A stretch of 64,000 nt of DNA from Weissella kandleri (GCF_001438705.1 NZ_JQBP01000003.1:96610-160609), one strand, 5' to 3'. Positions 52,626-61,528 are shown, counted from the first letter of the stretch. Notes: generated by a model from the sequence alone, not told the origin. Numbers and translations are program-made.

Positions 52626-53493
52626 CCAAAAAGCCTAATTCTTCCCGATCGGTTGGCCGTTCAATCGTATAAGTCCCCAATTTACCCCGCCGCAAATCAA
52701 TCAACAACCGCTCACTACCACGCTCATAATCATCCTTAAAGCCCATTTTTTGCGTAATTAACAATAGCAAATCAACATTACTAAGCTGTACAAAACTATC
52801 AGGTGCTAACTTGTAGCGTTCAATAATCGCTTCTGGATGGTACCCGCGCATAAATTCTAATAGCGCTAAAGCAATGTCATCTAAATTCACCAATTGATCC
52901 TTAATAGCTCCCGTCATCGCTAGGTGTTGACCAACAACTTGATTTTCAAATTTAGGCCATAACACACCTGGCGTATCTAACAATTCCAAATTAGTGGGCG
53001 TTTTTAACCACTGTAATTTCTTCGTCACCCCCGGTCGATCCCCAGTAATAGCGACGTTTTTCATCACCAAATGATTAAGCAAAGTTGACTTACCAACATT
53101 TGGCACCCCTACAACTAACGCCCGAATCGCTTTATCTTTCACGCCACGTTCTGCCAATTGATCCCATTTTTTAGCCAAAATTTTACGGGCCGCTTTCGTC
53201 ACAATTTGCGGTGTTTTCCGGTCTTTGACGTTTAACGCTACAACAGGAATATTTCGTTGTTCAAAATCTTGCAACCATTCTTGGGTAATTTTAGGATCAG
53301 CCAAATCCATCTTAGTCATTATCAACAAACGAGGCTTATCTCCCAAGACATGGTTCAATTCCGGATTACGTGAAGCTAATGGAATCCGGGCGTCAACTAA
53401 TTCAAATACAATATCAACGTACTTCAAGTTTTCTTGCATCAAACGCAATGCTTTGGCCATATGACCGGGATACCATTGAATAATTTGTCCCAT
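52597..53493 (-). CDS. rbgA: Ribosome biogenesis GTPase RbgA (YlqF)
   Basis: RbgA is needed for late assembly of the 50S subunit. It is a circularly permuted GTPase: IMTKMDLADPK (G4) near residue 58, then GVPNVGKSTLLNHLV (G1) near 129, GDRPGVTKK (G2), and LDTPGVLWPKF (G3) near 175. The 298 residues include a C-terminal RNA-binding domain with DLRRGKLGTYTIERP. The N-terminus QWYPGHMAKALR is the family hallmark. It starts 20 bases after the YozE-like gene and is coupled to rnhB. Confidence 0.96.
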   Translation of the reverse strand: MGQIIQWYPGHMAKALRLMQENLKYVDIVFELVDARIPLASRNPELNHVLGDKPRLLIMTKMDLADPKITQEWLQDFEQRNIPVVALNVKDRKTPQIVTKAARKILAKKWDQLAERGVKDKAIRALVVGVPNVGKSTLLNHLVMKNVAITGDRPGVTKKLQWLKTPTNLELLDTPGVLWPKFENQVVGQHLAMTGAIKDQLVNLDDIALALLEFMRGYHPEAIIERYKLAPDSFVQLSNVDLLLLITQKMGFKDDYERGSERLLIDLRRGKLGTYTIERPTDREELGFLDDAGNDSTD

Positions 53494-53512
53494 TTTAAAT
53501 CTCCTTTTTGGG

Positions 53513-53734
53513 CTACTCTTCAGCAGCTAAGTATTGTTGCCAGGCTTCATCAAAGATGTCCATTGATTGTAAATAACCCCCATTTTCTTCCAAATATCGG
53601 GATATTTCATCAAAATCTTTACTTTGCTTAGGAAAACTTTGATCGTAAAAAGCGCCGTTAGCAAAATTTTTCACAGCGTCATGTGTAACTGGATCTCGTT
53701 GTGTCATTAGCCATTGATAAAATGTTCTACGCAT
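53513..53734 (-). CDS. YozE-family small protein (UPF0346, SAM-like)
   Basis: This 73-residue protein has five short helices. The pattern RTFYQWLMTQRDPVTHDAVKNFANGAFYDQSFPKQSKDFDEIS and YLEENGGYL match the YozE_SAM_like family, whose function is unknown. It is acidic, has no signal peptide, and is common in bacilli and lactobacilli. It overlaps the upstream DUF2140 gene by 8 bases and precedes rbgA, so it is part of the same operon. Confidence 0.85.
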   Translation of the reverse strand: MRRTFYQWLMTQRDPVTHDAVKNFANGAFYDQSFPKQSKDFDEISRYLEENGGYLQSMDIFDEAWQQYLAAEE

Positions 53735-54341
53735 GATTAGATAACCCCACTTGGAAAATGAATTGATTCTGTTGCATGTTTAATTTTTTAATTTTAATCC
53801 GCATCCCAGAAACCTCAGGGACTTCGGTAAAATCAATTAAAATGGTCTGCGCTTTACTATTAACCGTCACCCACTTAGGCAAATCCAAGGTATTTCCTAG
53901 CCCATTCATAACATATTTAACCGGCAACGGTAATTGGCCGACAGCCACTGAATCAGCATGGAGCAATAGATTGCCTTCTTTAGTAACTGAAGGGGTCATT
54001 TTCATCCCATAATCTACATTTTGACCTAATAATTTCGTCGTTCCATAGACCATCATACTAGTCGTACCCATCTCAAAACGGAATTTTCCCTTCAAATCAG
54101 GATCATCATTTAAATACTTATTCATCCACGCGTTTAAATTACGTTTAGTTAGTTGAACATCCATCGTCGCATCCGTCATTTGAATTGGTTGCTCCGTCTT
54201 AAATTGCTTTTCTTTACCTTGGGGCAAAGCAATTAATATCAAAGCTAGGAAGACCATCACGATTAAAGTCCCCCCAATTCCCCACAGAAGCCCTAATTGC
54301 CGTCCTTGCTGAAAACTTTGTTGATCTTTTGGTGCCTTCAT
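53727..54341 (-). CDS. YpmS family membrane protein (DUF2140)
   Basis: This 204-residue protein has one N-terminal membrane helix (about residues 18-40, LLWGIGGTLIVMVFLALILIALP) and an extracellular beta-rich domain with LTKRNLNAWMNKYLND and LPLPVKYVMNGLGNTLDLPKWVTVNSKAQTILIDFTEVP. This fits the YpmS/DUF2140 family of unknown function. It begins one base after the stop of the GDSL esterase gene; in Bacillus ypmR-ypmS are the same pair, which supports a shared envelope role. Confidence 0.88.
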   Translation of the reverse strand: MKAPKDQQSFQQGRQLGLLWGIGGTLIVMVFLALILIALPQGKEKQFKTEQPIQMTDATMDVQLTKRNLNAWMNKYLNDDPDLKGKFRFEMGTTSMMVYGTTKLLGQNVDYGMKMTPSVTKEGNLLLHADSVAVGQLPLPVKYVMNGLGNTLDLPKWVTVNSKAQTILIDFTEVPEVSGMRIKIKKLNMQQNQFIFQVGLSNHA

Positions 54342-54342
54342 T

Positions 54343-55227
54343 TTAATGCAACCACTCCTTCTTGTTTTTTTGCATCACTTTAAACAGCTCATTGGTCATA
54401 ACGTCGTATCCTTTATTATTCGGGTGAAAATGATCTGCCTGTGAAATATAGCGATTTTTTTCACCATCCGGTTGATTTAAGGCTGCAGATACCATTTTAT
54501 TATCCGTTGATCCTTGTGCTGATTCTTTGGCCTCTCGCACTAGCTTAACTTTTTTAGGAGCCGTTTCATACTGACCATACGTTAAGGGTTTAAATACCGA
54601 AACATAATACGCGTTCTTATCAGCTAATGCCACGCCCTTATTGACCCCATTATATAAATGAACAGCCTGATTTAAATCATTCCGATTCGCTAAATATACA
54701 TATAATGGGTTATAGTTTCCATACACAAAAATTGGGGCATGTGGGTTTTGCCCGCGCAAATATGCGAAGAGTTGCTCGAACTTATGCTGATACTGCGCTT
54801 TGGTATCCCGAATTTCTGGCATGACATTCGGTTCTTTTTGCGTTTGAATCAATTTAAATAATTCTTGCTGCAAATCATTTCCGCCCGCTGTTACTACCAA
54901 AACATCAGCATGTTTAATTTTCTTTTGGGCGGTGGGATCAGCTTGAAGCCTTTTTAAAATTTGGTCTGAGCGATCACCTGATTTTCCAAAATTAGCGGTC
55001 TGCACATCACGATGATCGACATGTTCAATTTTATGAGCAATTCTTTGCTCATAACCACCCATATCTTTTGTATCTCCAATTCCCTCAGTTAAAGAGTCCC
55101 CAACTGTCACCAACTCGATACTCTCCTGACTCTTGGCCTGTGTCATTGGTAAAATCACTCCTGACCCTAGGAGCACAACACTTAATCCCAGCAACAGGCT
55201 TCCAACTGATTTTTCTAATTTTGGCAT
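54343..55227 (-). CDS. Secreted SGNH/GDSL hydrolase (YpmR-like)
   Basis: This 294-residue exported esterase or lipase has an N-terminal hydrophobic helix (about residues 9-27) that acts as a signal or anchor. The SGNH blocks are VTVGDSLTEGIGD near residue 41 (nucleophile Ser), TANFGKSGDRSDQ (Gly), VTAGGNDLQ near 110 (Asn), and the C-terminal DHFHPNNKGYDVM with Asp and His of the catalytic set. The substrate is unknown; YpmR-type proteins may act on lipids or on acetyl groups of the wall. It is coupled to the YpmS gene. A 16-bp palindrome lies 34 bases upstream of the start. Confidence 0.9.
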   Translation of the reverse strand: MPKLEKSVGSLLLGLSVVLLGSGVILPMTQAKSQESIELVTVGDSLTEGIGDTKDMGGYEQRIAHKIEHVDHRDVQTANFGKSGDRSDQILKRLQADPTAQKKIKHADVLVVTAGGNDLQQELFKLIQTQKEPNVMPEIRDTKAQYQHKFEQLFAYLRGQNPHAPIFVYGNYNPLYVYLANRNDLNQAVHLYNGVNKGVALADKNAYYVSVFKPLTYGQYETAPKKVKLVREAKESAQGSTDNKMVSAALNQPDGEKNRYISQADHFHPNNKGYDVMTNELFKVMQKNKKEWLH

Positions 55228-55261
55228 CTTAACTCAGCTTTCCTTCTTTCAAAATATCCAT

Positions 55262-55277
55262 AACCATTTAAATGGTT
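55262..55277. repeat. 16-bp palindrome upstream of the GDSL hydrolase gene
   Basis: AACCATTTAAATGGTT is a perfect palindrome about 35 bases before the start codon. It could be an operator or part of a leader hairpin. No known repressor box is recognised. Confidence 0.45.
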
Positions 55278-55295
55278 GCAAGATATTATTATATC

Positions 55296-55331
55296 AAAAA
55301 AAGGCTCCAAACAATCAAATTGTTTAAGCCT
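55296..55331 (-). terminator. Intrinsic terminator after the first degV gene
   Basis: AGGCTtaAACAAT pairs with ATTGTTTggAGCCT around a short loop, followed by seven T on the minus strand. Confidence 0.85.
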
Positions 55332-55345
55332 CATTCATCAATCAA

Positions 55346-56194
55346 CTATCCTTTAACTAAATAGCTCAATCCGTATGCACCTGCCCCAGTATGAGTAGCC
55401 ACCACTGGTGAAGTTTGATTAATCGCAATCGTAGCATCTGGGAATTCTTGAGCTAAACGCGCACCCAACTCCGTCGCTTTTTCCGGAATTCCAGCGTGAG
55501 ATAACCCAATCATTTCAATTCCTTGAGTCGCGTGCATTTCATCAATAATTTTATCAATATAGTTCCGAATGGTTTTAGCACCACGTCCTTTAACCTCTGC
55601 TATGATATCTCCATCAACAACGTGCGCACCAATCTTAATATTTAACAACCCCCCAATAAAACCGGTAGCTTTAGAAATTCGACCACCCGCTGAAAGATTA
55701 TCCAAAGAATCTAATGTCAAATAAAGTTGTGTATTTTGCTTCGTTCTTTCCATTTCAGCTAAAATCTCAGCCGCATTTGCCCCCGTTTGGGCTAATTTAG
55801 CTGCCTTAATTACTTGAAAGCCCAAAGCACGATCTATAAATGTAGAATTTAGCACGTGGATATGGTCAGGGCTAACTAATTGTGCCGCCTGATGAGCGGT
55901 CTGACATGTCCCTGACAACTCGGGTGTTAAATGAATACTAATAACTTCTGATCCATCAGCCGTCAATCGTTCGTAAACATCCGAAAAGGCTCCAATAGCC
56001 GGCGTTGAGGTCTTGGGTATATTATTAGCTTCTCCCATTTTTTTCATAAATTCTTCTCGGCTCAACGTTACTCCATCTTCATAGAGCACATCATCAATCA
56101 CCACAGTCAATGGAATAACCGTGATATCTAATTGCGCAATTTCTTCATCTGATAAAATTGCCGTTGAATCCGTTACTATTTTTACTTGTGACAT
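55346..56194 (-). CDS. DegV family fatty-acid-binding protein (FakB-like), copy 1
   Basis: DegV proteins bind a fatty acid in a buried pocket; FakB members present it to the kinase FakA. The 282 residues have KIVTDSTAILSDEEI at the start, KTSTPAIGAF near residue 60, SIHLTPELSGTCQTAHQAAQL near 85, and the C-terminal THTGAGAYGLSYLVKG. The Thr-Ser pair and the Ser-Gly-Thr region are those used to hold the carboxylate. It lies 30 bases downstream of a second degV gene. Since fakA is also in the window, an acyl-phosphate route is likely; the chain-length preference cannot be read from sequence. Confidence 0.92.
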   Translation of the reverse strand: MSQVKIVTDSTAILSDEEIAQLDITVIPLTVVIDDVLYEDGVTLSREEFMKKMGEANNIPKTSTPAIGAFSDVYERLTADGSEVISIHLTPELSGTCQTAHQAAQLVSPDHIHVLNSTFIDRALGFQVIKAAKLAQTGANAAEILAEMERTKQNTQLYLTLDSLDNLSAGGRISKATGFIGGLLNIKIGAHVVDGDIIAEVKGRGAKTIRNYIDKIIDEMHATQGIEMIGLSHAGIPEKATELGARLAQEFPDATIAINQTSPVVATHTGAGAYGLSYLVKG

Positions 56195-56223
56195 ACAATT
56201 AATCCTCCACCATCTCCTGATTA

Positions 56224-57090
56224 TTATAAACTTTCTGGATCACGCATCCAAGCCAAAGCTAGTGCCCCTGCTCCTAAATGAACTCCAATTACTGGACTGA
56301 AATAAGATAATTCAAAATCCAAATCAGGGTATGCTTCTGCTAATTCCTGGCGCCACGCCTCACCTTCCAATTGCGCATTAGCATGAATGATCATAGGCTT
56401 AATTGGATAAGTCGTATTCATCAAAGCGTTTTTAAACAATTCTTCAACTCGCTTCTTAGATTTCTTCATTGAGCGCACTTTTTCATACGGAACAATATAA
56501 TTCGAATCATTATCAAAAGTCAAAATTGGTTTAACCTTTAACATGGTTCCTACAATCGCCCCAGCGTTTGACAAACGGCCACCACGTACCAAATTATTTA
56601 AATCATCAACCACAAAATACTCATCCGTGGTCTTTTGCAATTCTTGCAAAACATGGACAATTTCTTCTGCTGTTTTTCCTTCTTCGACCATTCTCGCTGC
56701 TTTCAGGACTTGCCAGCCCATCAAACGCACCGTAATCTTTGAGTCCACTGGAATCACTTCTAAACCATCAATTTTATCTTTGATTGAATCAACATTATTA
56801 ATAAAGCCAGAAATAGTACTTGTCAAATGAATTGAAATCACTTGCTCATAACCTTCATCACGTAAACTTTCATAAATACTAATCAATTCACCAATCGCTG
56901 GTTGTGAAGTTGAGGGAAACGACTTAGAATTTTTTAACTTATCGTAAAATTCTTTGGTCGTAATATCAATATTTTCTTTGTATTCTTTTCCTTCAAAAAT
57001 AATTGGAATTGGAATCACCTTAATATTATATCGTTCAATTTCCTCTGAACTTAAGGTCGCCGTTGAATCCGTCATAATTGCAATTTTCAT
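56224..57090 (-). CDS. DegV family fatty-acid-binding protein (FakB-like), copy 2
   Basis: This is a 288-residue homologue of the adjacent degV product, but clearly diverged. Matching blocks are KIAIMTDSTATLSSEEIERYNIKVIPIPI, PSTSQPAIGELIS near residue 58, SIHLTSTISGFINNVD near 85, and the C-terminal GVHLGAGALALAWM. Tandem FakB paralogues usually differ in the acids they bind, for example saturated versus unsaturated chains; that is known for other species and only inferred here. The -10-like TATAAT in the 150-base region upstream lacks a well-spaced -35. Confidence 0.92.
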   Translation of the reverse strand: MKIAIMTDSTATLSSEEIERYNIKVIPIPIIFEGKEYKENIDITTKEFYDKLKNSKSFPSTSQPAIGELISIYESLRDEGYEQVISIHLTSTISGFINNVDSIKDKIDGLEVIPVDSKITVRLMGWQVLKAARMVEEGKTAEEIVHVLQELQKTTDEYFVVDDLNNLVRGGRLSNAGAIVGTMLKVKPILTFDNDSNYIVPYEKVRSMKKSKKRVEELFKNALMNTTYPIKPMIIHANAQLEGEAWRQELAEAYPDLDFELSYFSPVIGVHLGAGALALAWMRDPESL

Positions 57091-57240
57091 AGTTAATATC
57101 CTTTATCCTAGCATTTTATTTCGATAACCAAACAAATAATCAATGTCATTATACGCTGATATTAATTACCTGCCTAGTCAACAATCCATTTTAATCATGC
57201 TGGCTGAAAACCATATTTTCAATTATAACGCATCTCCGAC

Positions 57241-57660
57241 TTAATCGACCACTTTACTTAACGATTTTCCTAACCGTTTTAAGAGAATTCGCAACATTGT
57301 TTGTTCCTCATCTGACCACATTTGAAAAATACGTTGTTCTAGTACTTCATTTTGCGTCGTCAAAGTTGCCAACTGGGCTTGACCCTGTGCAGTAACTTGA
57401 TAAGTCAGCTGCCGATGATCGCGCCCTTTGGCTTGATGCTCAATTGCCTTCTTTTGTTCTAACGACTTCAATTGACGAGAAAGCGTTGAATTATCGAGCT
57501 CCATTGCTTGACTTAATTTATCTTGCGTATCAATGCCATCAGTAACCTGCATCAGTAACTTCCATTCGGCAATCGTCAAATTAACTTTTTTCACCATTTG
57601 CTGTAACTGCTTATGATAATCCTTTGCGTTCACCTGTAATTCATCTAAAATCGCTTGCAT
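57241..57660 (-). CDS. MarR family transcriptional regulator
   Basis: This 139-residue winged-helix repressor has a dimerisation helix at the N-terminus, the wHTH core LTIAEWKLLMQVTDGIDTQDKLSQAMELDNSTLSRQLKSLEQKKAIEHQAKGRDHRQLTYQVT summarised by its conserved turn DNSTLSRQLKSLE near residue 75, and the DHRQ wing. A C-terminal helix (EQTMLRILLKRLGKSL) completes the fold. There is no clear Cys sensor. The neighbours are degV on one side and NADH oxidase on the other, so fatty-acid or redox-linked genes are plausible targets, but the target cannot be deduced. Confidence 0.88.
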   Translation of the reverse strand: MQAILDELQVNAKDYHKQLQQMVKKVNLTIAEWKLLMQVTDGIDTQDKLSQAMELDNSTLSRQLKSLEQKKAIEHQAKGRDHRQLTYQVTAQGQAQLATLTTQNEVLEQRIFQMWSDEEQTMLRILLKRLGKSLSKVVD

Positions 57661-57780
57661 CAGCGCAGCCCTCCGTCAAAAAGTTCACTTATCACTCTTT
57701 TATTATACGGTATTACAACCTACTTCGGCAACTAACTTCATAAATTTAACCGCTTTCATTCCTTTTATAATGCAATCCGC

Positions 57781-57820
57781 AAAAAAAAGCTTGTACATTC
57801 ATTAACCAATGCACAAGCTT
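57781..57820 (-). terminator. Intrinsic terminator after the NADH oxidase gene
   Basis: AAGCTTGTGCATT pairs with AATGTACAAGCTT (one mismatch) around an 8-base loop, followed by eight T on the minus strand. Confidence 0.9.
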
Positions 57821-57832
57821 ATTATTTTTTAA

Positions 57833-59167
57833 TTACTTTGCGGCAGCCGCCATGGCTACTGCACCTAAGAAATTAATTGGTTGGCTGAAGTTTGGTTGGA
57901 ATAAGAAATCAGACATCGCCAATTCGTCAATTGTCATTTGATTTTGAATAGCCAATGAGAGCGCATTCGCTGTTTGTGAAATGTCATGCTTTGAATAGAA
58001 TTCACCACCCAAAACGCGGCGTGTCTTAACATCCCATAACAATGTAGCCCGGACCGGCGTCGTAGTTAACATGAAGTCTGGGCGGTAATCTTGCTCAATC
58101 GTAACTGTATCGTAATCAGTAATACCACGAGCTTGAGCTAATTGCTCATTCAATCCTGAAGCGGCCATCGCGTGGTCATATAGTTCAACCGCTGAAGTTG
58201 ATTGCGTTCCCAAATATTCAACTGTTGGCTTCAAAATATTCTTTCCAACCAAGATACCTTGACGCACTGCGTTGGTAGCCAAAGGAATGTAATCATTTTG
58301 TTGCGTTGGATTGTAAAAGACTGTAGCTGAATCACCTGCAGCGTAAACATCAGGGACAGAAGTTTGCATATACTTATCAACGATAATCGCACCGTTTTTA
58401 ATCATTTCAACTTGACCCGTGAACAAATCAGTCCGCGGTAAAAATCCAATTCCAAGCACGGCGATATCGGCTTCATACTCACCCTTATCAGTGATAACCT
58501 TGACACCATTTTCAGTTTGTTCAAAGCTTTGAACCATTTGTCCTAAGCCCAAAGTAACATCATGATTCTTATATTCTGCTTCAATCTCATCAGTAATTTC
58601 TTTATTGAAATTCTTCGCCAAGACCCGATTTAATCCATCAATTAAAGTTGTCTTAACACCTGTAACCGAGAATTGTTCAGCAATTTCGGCTCCGATGTAT
58701 CCAGCCCCAATCACAATGGCTGACTTAGCATCCTTGGCAGCCTCTTTAATAGCTGTAGCATCATCCCAGTTCTTGCACTTGAAAATGTTAGCTCCATCAA
58801 TTCCAGGGAGTGGAGGTAAAATCGGCTTTGACCCAGTGGTGATAACAATCTTATCGTATTGTTCAGTTGTCTCCTCGTCAGTGATCAAATTCTTGTAAGT
58901 TAAAGTCTTTGTGGCCAAATCAACTTCGATCACGTCATGTTGCATCTTCATCTTGATGCCATCAGCTTCCATGCTTTCAACGGAATCATAGAACATCTTA
59001 GCTGGGTCTGAAACATGGTTTCCAACCCAAAGAGCAATTCCACATGATAAGAATGAGACTGACTTATTCCGCTCAAAGACAGTTACATCAGCTTCTGGGT
59101 CTGTTTCTAAAATTCCACGTGCTGAAAAGATTCCAGCGTGAGTACATCCAATAACGGCAACTTTCAT
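57833..59167 (-). CDS. nox: FAD-dependent NADH oxidase (Nox / CoA-disulfide reductase family)
   Basis: This 444-residue flavoenzyme most likely reduces O2 to water with NADH, restoring NAD+ and protecting from oxygen. The FAD loop VIGCTHAGIFSARG lies near residue 5, and the single redox Cys, oxidised to sulfenic acid in Nox, is in SFLSCGIALWVG near 43. The NADH loop AIVIGAGYIGAEIAEQFS lies near 152 and the second FAD contact VYAAGDSATV near 273. The C-terminal dimer domain is present. GGAGG precedes the ATG. The promoter overlaps two cre-like sites, suggesting control by CcpA. Confidence 0.93.
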   Translation of the reverse strand: MKVAVIGCTHAGIFSARGILETDPEADVTVFERNKSVSFLSCGIALWVGNHVSDPAKMFYDSVESMEADGIKMKMQHDVIEVDLATKTLTYKNLITDEETTEQYDKIVITTGSKPILPPLPGIDGANIFKCKNWDDATAIKEAAKDAKSAIVIGAGYIGAEIAEQFSVTGVKTTLIDGLNRVLAKNFNKEITDEIEAEYKNHDVTLGLGQMVQSFEQTENGVKVITDKGEYEADIAVLGIGFLPRTDLFTGQVEMIKNGAIIVDKYMQTSVPDVYAAGDSATVFYNPTQQNDYIPLATNAVRQGILVGKNILKPTVEYLGTQSTSAVELYDHAMAASGLNEQLAQARGITDYDTVTIEQDYRPDFMLTTTPVRATLLWDVKTRRVLGGEFYSKHDISQTANALSLAIQNQMTIDELAMSDFLFQPNFSQPINFLGAVAMAAAAK

Positions 59168-59183
59168 GATTAAAACCTCCGAA

Positions 59184-59233
59184 AAATTAAACGCTTACAT
59201 TTATATAATGTTATTATAACATCTTACGCTTAC
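59184..59233 (-). promoter_or_regulatory. nox promoter with two cre-like boxes
   Basis: TGTTATAAT (extended -10, TATAAT at 59213-59218) is flanked by two direct copies of GTAAGCGT (minus strand, 59226-59233 and 59191-59198). The downstream copy, ATGTAAGCGTTTAAT, matches the cre consensus WTGNAANCGNWNNCW with one mismatch; the upstream copy has two. The position suggests CcpA repression by roadblock. Confidence 0.5.
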
Positions 59234-59301
59234 TTTTTCACATAATTCCTTACAATTTTATAGTATTATTTTGAAAAAATTTTTCAAAAATCTAAGCTTC
59301 G

Positions 59302-60762
59302 TCACTCTTTCCTTTTAATTGGTAACGTAATCCGAAAAATTGATCCGTAACCTAAAGCAGATTCTAAGACAATCTTGCCGCCATACCCTTCAATCAACTT
59401 CCGCGCAATGCTTAATCCTAAGCCATTCCCCCCCTGTTTACGGGAACGGGCTTTATCAACACGGTAAAAACGATCAAAGACACGCTTAGCATCTTCAGGC
59501 GCGACCCCCTCACCAAAGTCCTGCACTGTAATTTGCACCTGGCTGGCGGTTTGTGCAACTGAGTAATGAATTTCGCGCCGGTCTTTAGAATACTTAGCCG
59601 CATTATCAGATAAAATAATTAAGACTTGTTCTAAATGATCGCGTGACATATTCACATACACTGGTTGCCGTAAATCATCATCTAAAATAAAGATAAAATC
59701 TTCATAAACTAATTTGAAATTATTATAGACTGCATTAACTAATTCTTTAACATCTGTATTCCCGCCTTTAAAAGCTAGTTCAACTTGATCTGCCCGGGTT
59801 AAATCCAACATTTCTTGAACCAAGCCTTCCATCCGACGCATCTCACTTAATGAAGCGTCAATTGATTCGGCCAAAATCTTAGGATCATCTTTCCCCCAAC
59901 GGTTTAACAATTCCATATGCCCTTTCACAATCGCCACTGGGGTTCTTAGTTCGTGTGAAACATCTTCGACAAATTGATGCTGCATCAACATCACACTTTG
60001 CAACTGATCTAATGTGTTATTTAACAACGTGGCCAATTCCGTCAGCTCATCATTGTGCCGATAGTCTAGTTCAACTCGTTGCTGAGATTGCGGATCTAAC
60101 TTAGTGGCATTGACTACTTTTCGAATTGCTTGAACCGGACGCAATAAGTACTGGGCCAACCAATAACCCCAAATCGCAATTAAAAGCACTCCTAAAATCA
60201 TAGTAACAATCGCAATCAAGGTAATGCGTTTAAATATCCGGTGATACTTATCCAAGTAATTAATTACCTCAACTTGACCAATCGGTTGGTGGTGTTGATT
60301 ATATATTGTTTGCCATCCAATAATAATTTTTTGCCGATGTTGATCTTGCGTTACTTTAATATGCGCCGCTTTGGGTGGTTTTTGATTCATTGATGTGCGG
60401 GGATAGCGTTGCTGCTTTAAATCATAAATATGCACTTCCATGTCCGTTCTCATCGTTTCAATCAAACCTGGCGCTTGCTTTTCTGATAGATGGTGGGTGG
60501 CAATAATATCATCTTCAATTGCGGAGGGCGAGCTTTTATTGAAATCGGTCGTTTTCAACCGTTGCGTCACCCAAGTCATTGATTCTTGAACCGATTTGCG
60601 TTCATCTAAAATCATTTGGCTCGTAAACGCCGTAATTAATACATAAGTAAAACAAATGGTTATCAAAAAAAAGCCCACCGCTGAACCTAACGCCCACTTC
60701 CATTTCAGTGACATACCGGTTTCAACTGTGGAATTTTCATTGACAATGGCTGATTCTTCCAT
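59302..60762 (-). CDS. arlS: Sensor histidine kinase (ArlS-like)
   Basis: This 486-residue membrane kinase has two transmembrane helices, near residues 24-46 and 178-202, flanking an extracellular loop of about 130 residues, then a HAMP linker (YLLRPVQAIRKVV), the HisKA dimer helix with phospho-accepting His in FVEDVSHELRTPVAIVKGHME near 270, and the ATPase domain with N box ILSDNAAKYSKD, G1 DFGEGV and G2 GGNGLGLSIARKL. The layout and partner match ArlS of Staphylococcus and CroS-like kinases, which affect adhesion, autolysis and manganese response; the signal here is unknown. It follows the regulator gene by 16 bases. Confidence 0.9.
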   Translation of the reverse strand: MEESAIVNENSTVETGMSLKWKWALGSAVGFFLITICFTYVLITAFTSQMILDERKSVQESMTWVTQRLKTTDFNKSSPSAIEDDIIATHHLSEKQAPGLIETMRTDMEVHIYDLKQQRYPRTSMNQKPPKAAHIKVTQDQHRQKIIIGWQTIYNQHHQPIGQVEVINYLDKYHRIFKRITLIAIVTMILGVLLIAIWGYWLAQYLLRPVQAIRKVVNATKLDPQSQQRVELDYRHNDELTELATLLNNTLDQLQSVMLMQHQFVEDVSHELRTPVAIVKGHMELLNRWGKDDPKILAESIDASLSEMRRMEGLVQEMLDLTRADQVELAFKGGNTDVKELVNAVYNNFKLVYEDFIFILDDDLRQPVYVNMSRDHLEQVLIILSDNAAKYSKDRREIHYSVAQTASQVQITVQDFGEGVAPEDAKRVFDRFYRVDKARSRKQGGNGLGLSIARKLIEGYGGKIVLESALGYGSIFRITLPIKRKE

Positions 60763-60778
60763 TGTAAGGCCTCACTGA

Positions 60779-61468
60779 TTATTGTCGCATCACATAGCCC
60801 GTTCCCCGGACTGTCTGGATGTAAGATGTCTTCGAATCACTTAGGTCAATCTTGTTGCGCAAATAACGAATATAAACATCAACCACATTCGTTTCAACAT
60901 TTTCATCATATCCCCAAACCTTGGCCAACAAGACTTCACGAGATTGAACGACATTAATATTTTCCATTAAAATCACAAGTAATTCATATTCACGCTTGGT
61001 TAAATTAATGATTTCATCCCCACGGCGCGCAATTCGATTTTCTTTTTCAACAATCAAATCACGATATTTAACGATGCTTTGGTGGTTAGCATGTTCTTGC
61101 GTTTCAATATTAATGCGCCGCAACAAGGCCCGAATCCGCGCTAATAATTCTTCAATCGCAAAAGGTTTCACCACATAGTCATCCGCCCCATAATCCAAGC
61201 CCGAAACCCGATCAATAACCGAATCGCGAGCGGTCATCATAATAATCGGCGTATTTTTTACTTCACGTAAGCGCCGTGCGACTTCTAACCCACTCAATTC
61301 GGGAAGCATTAAATCTAGTAAAATCAGATCAAAATTCTCTTCCAAAGATAAGTCCAAACCAGACCGACCATTATCAGTTACGACTGTTTCGTATCCTTCG
61401 TGCTGTAATTCTAATTCCACAAAGCGTGCCAAATTGGCCTCATCTTCAATTACTAAGATTTTTTGCAT
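60779..61468 (-). CDS. arlR: OmpR-family response regulator (ArlR-like)
   Basis: This 229-residue DNA-binding regulator is phosphorylated by the adjacent kinase. The receiver domain has the acidic pair in LVIEDEANLARFVELELQHEGY, the phosphoacceptor Asp in LILLDLMLPELSG near residue 52, Thr in MMTARDS, and Lys in YVVKPFAIEELLARIRALLRR near 100. A C-terminal winged helix follows (LTKREYELLVILMENINVVQSREVLLAKVWG, and YIRYLRNKID). The sequence resembles ArlR strongly. I chose the ATG at 61468 over a TTG three codons earlier. Tandem TAAGCTTA palindromes precede it and may serve autoregulation. Confidence 0.91.
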   Translation of the reverse strand: MQKILVIEDEANLARFVELELQHEGYETVVTDNGRSGLDLSLEENFDLILLDLMLPELSGLEVARRLREVKNTPIIMMTARDSVIDRVSGLDYGADDYVVKPFAIEELLARIRALLRRINIETQEHANHQSIVKYRDLIVEKENRIARRGDEIINLTKREYELLVILMENINVVQSREVLLAKVWGYDENVETNVVDVYIRYLRNKIDLSDSKTSYIQTVRGTGYVMRQ

Positions 61469-61511
61469 TTTTAGCAACCTACCTATATCTATTTTTTATA
61501 CTATTTATTAT

Positions 61512-61528
61512 TAAGCTTAATAAGCTTA
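61512..61528. repeat. Tandem TAAGCTTA palindromes upstream of arlR
   Basis: TAAGCTTA occurs twice with one base between (61512-61519, 61521-61528); the pair is itself a 17-bp near-palindrome. It lies downstream of a TTGGTA-N16-TATGCT promoter-like pair (61528-61555), in the 5' leader. Confidence 0.45.

Noticed and set aside
55262-55277. The AACCATTTAAATGGTT palindrome as a terminator
   Set aside because: It has no following T-run and lies upstream of, not after, a gene on the transcribed strand.
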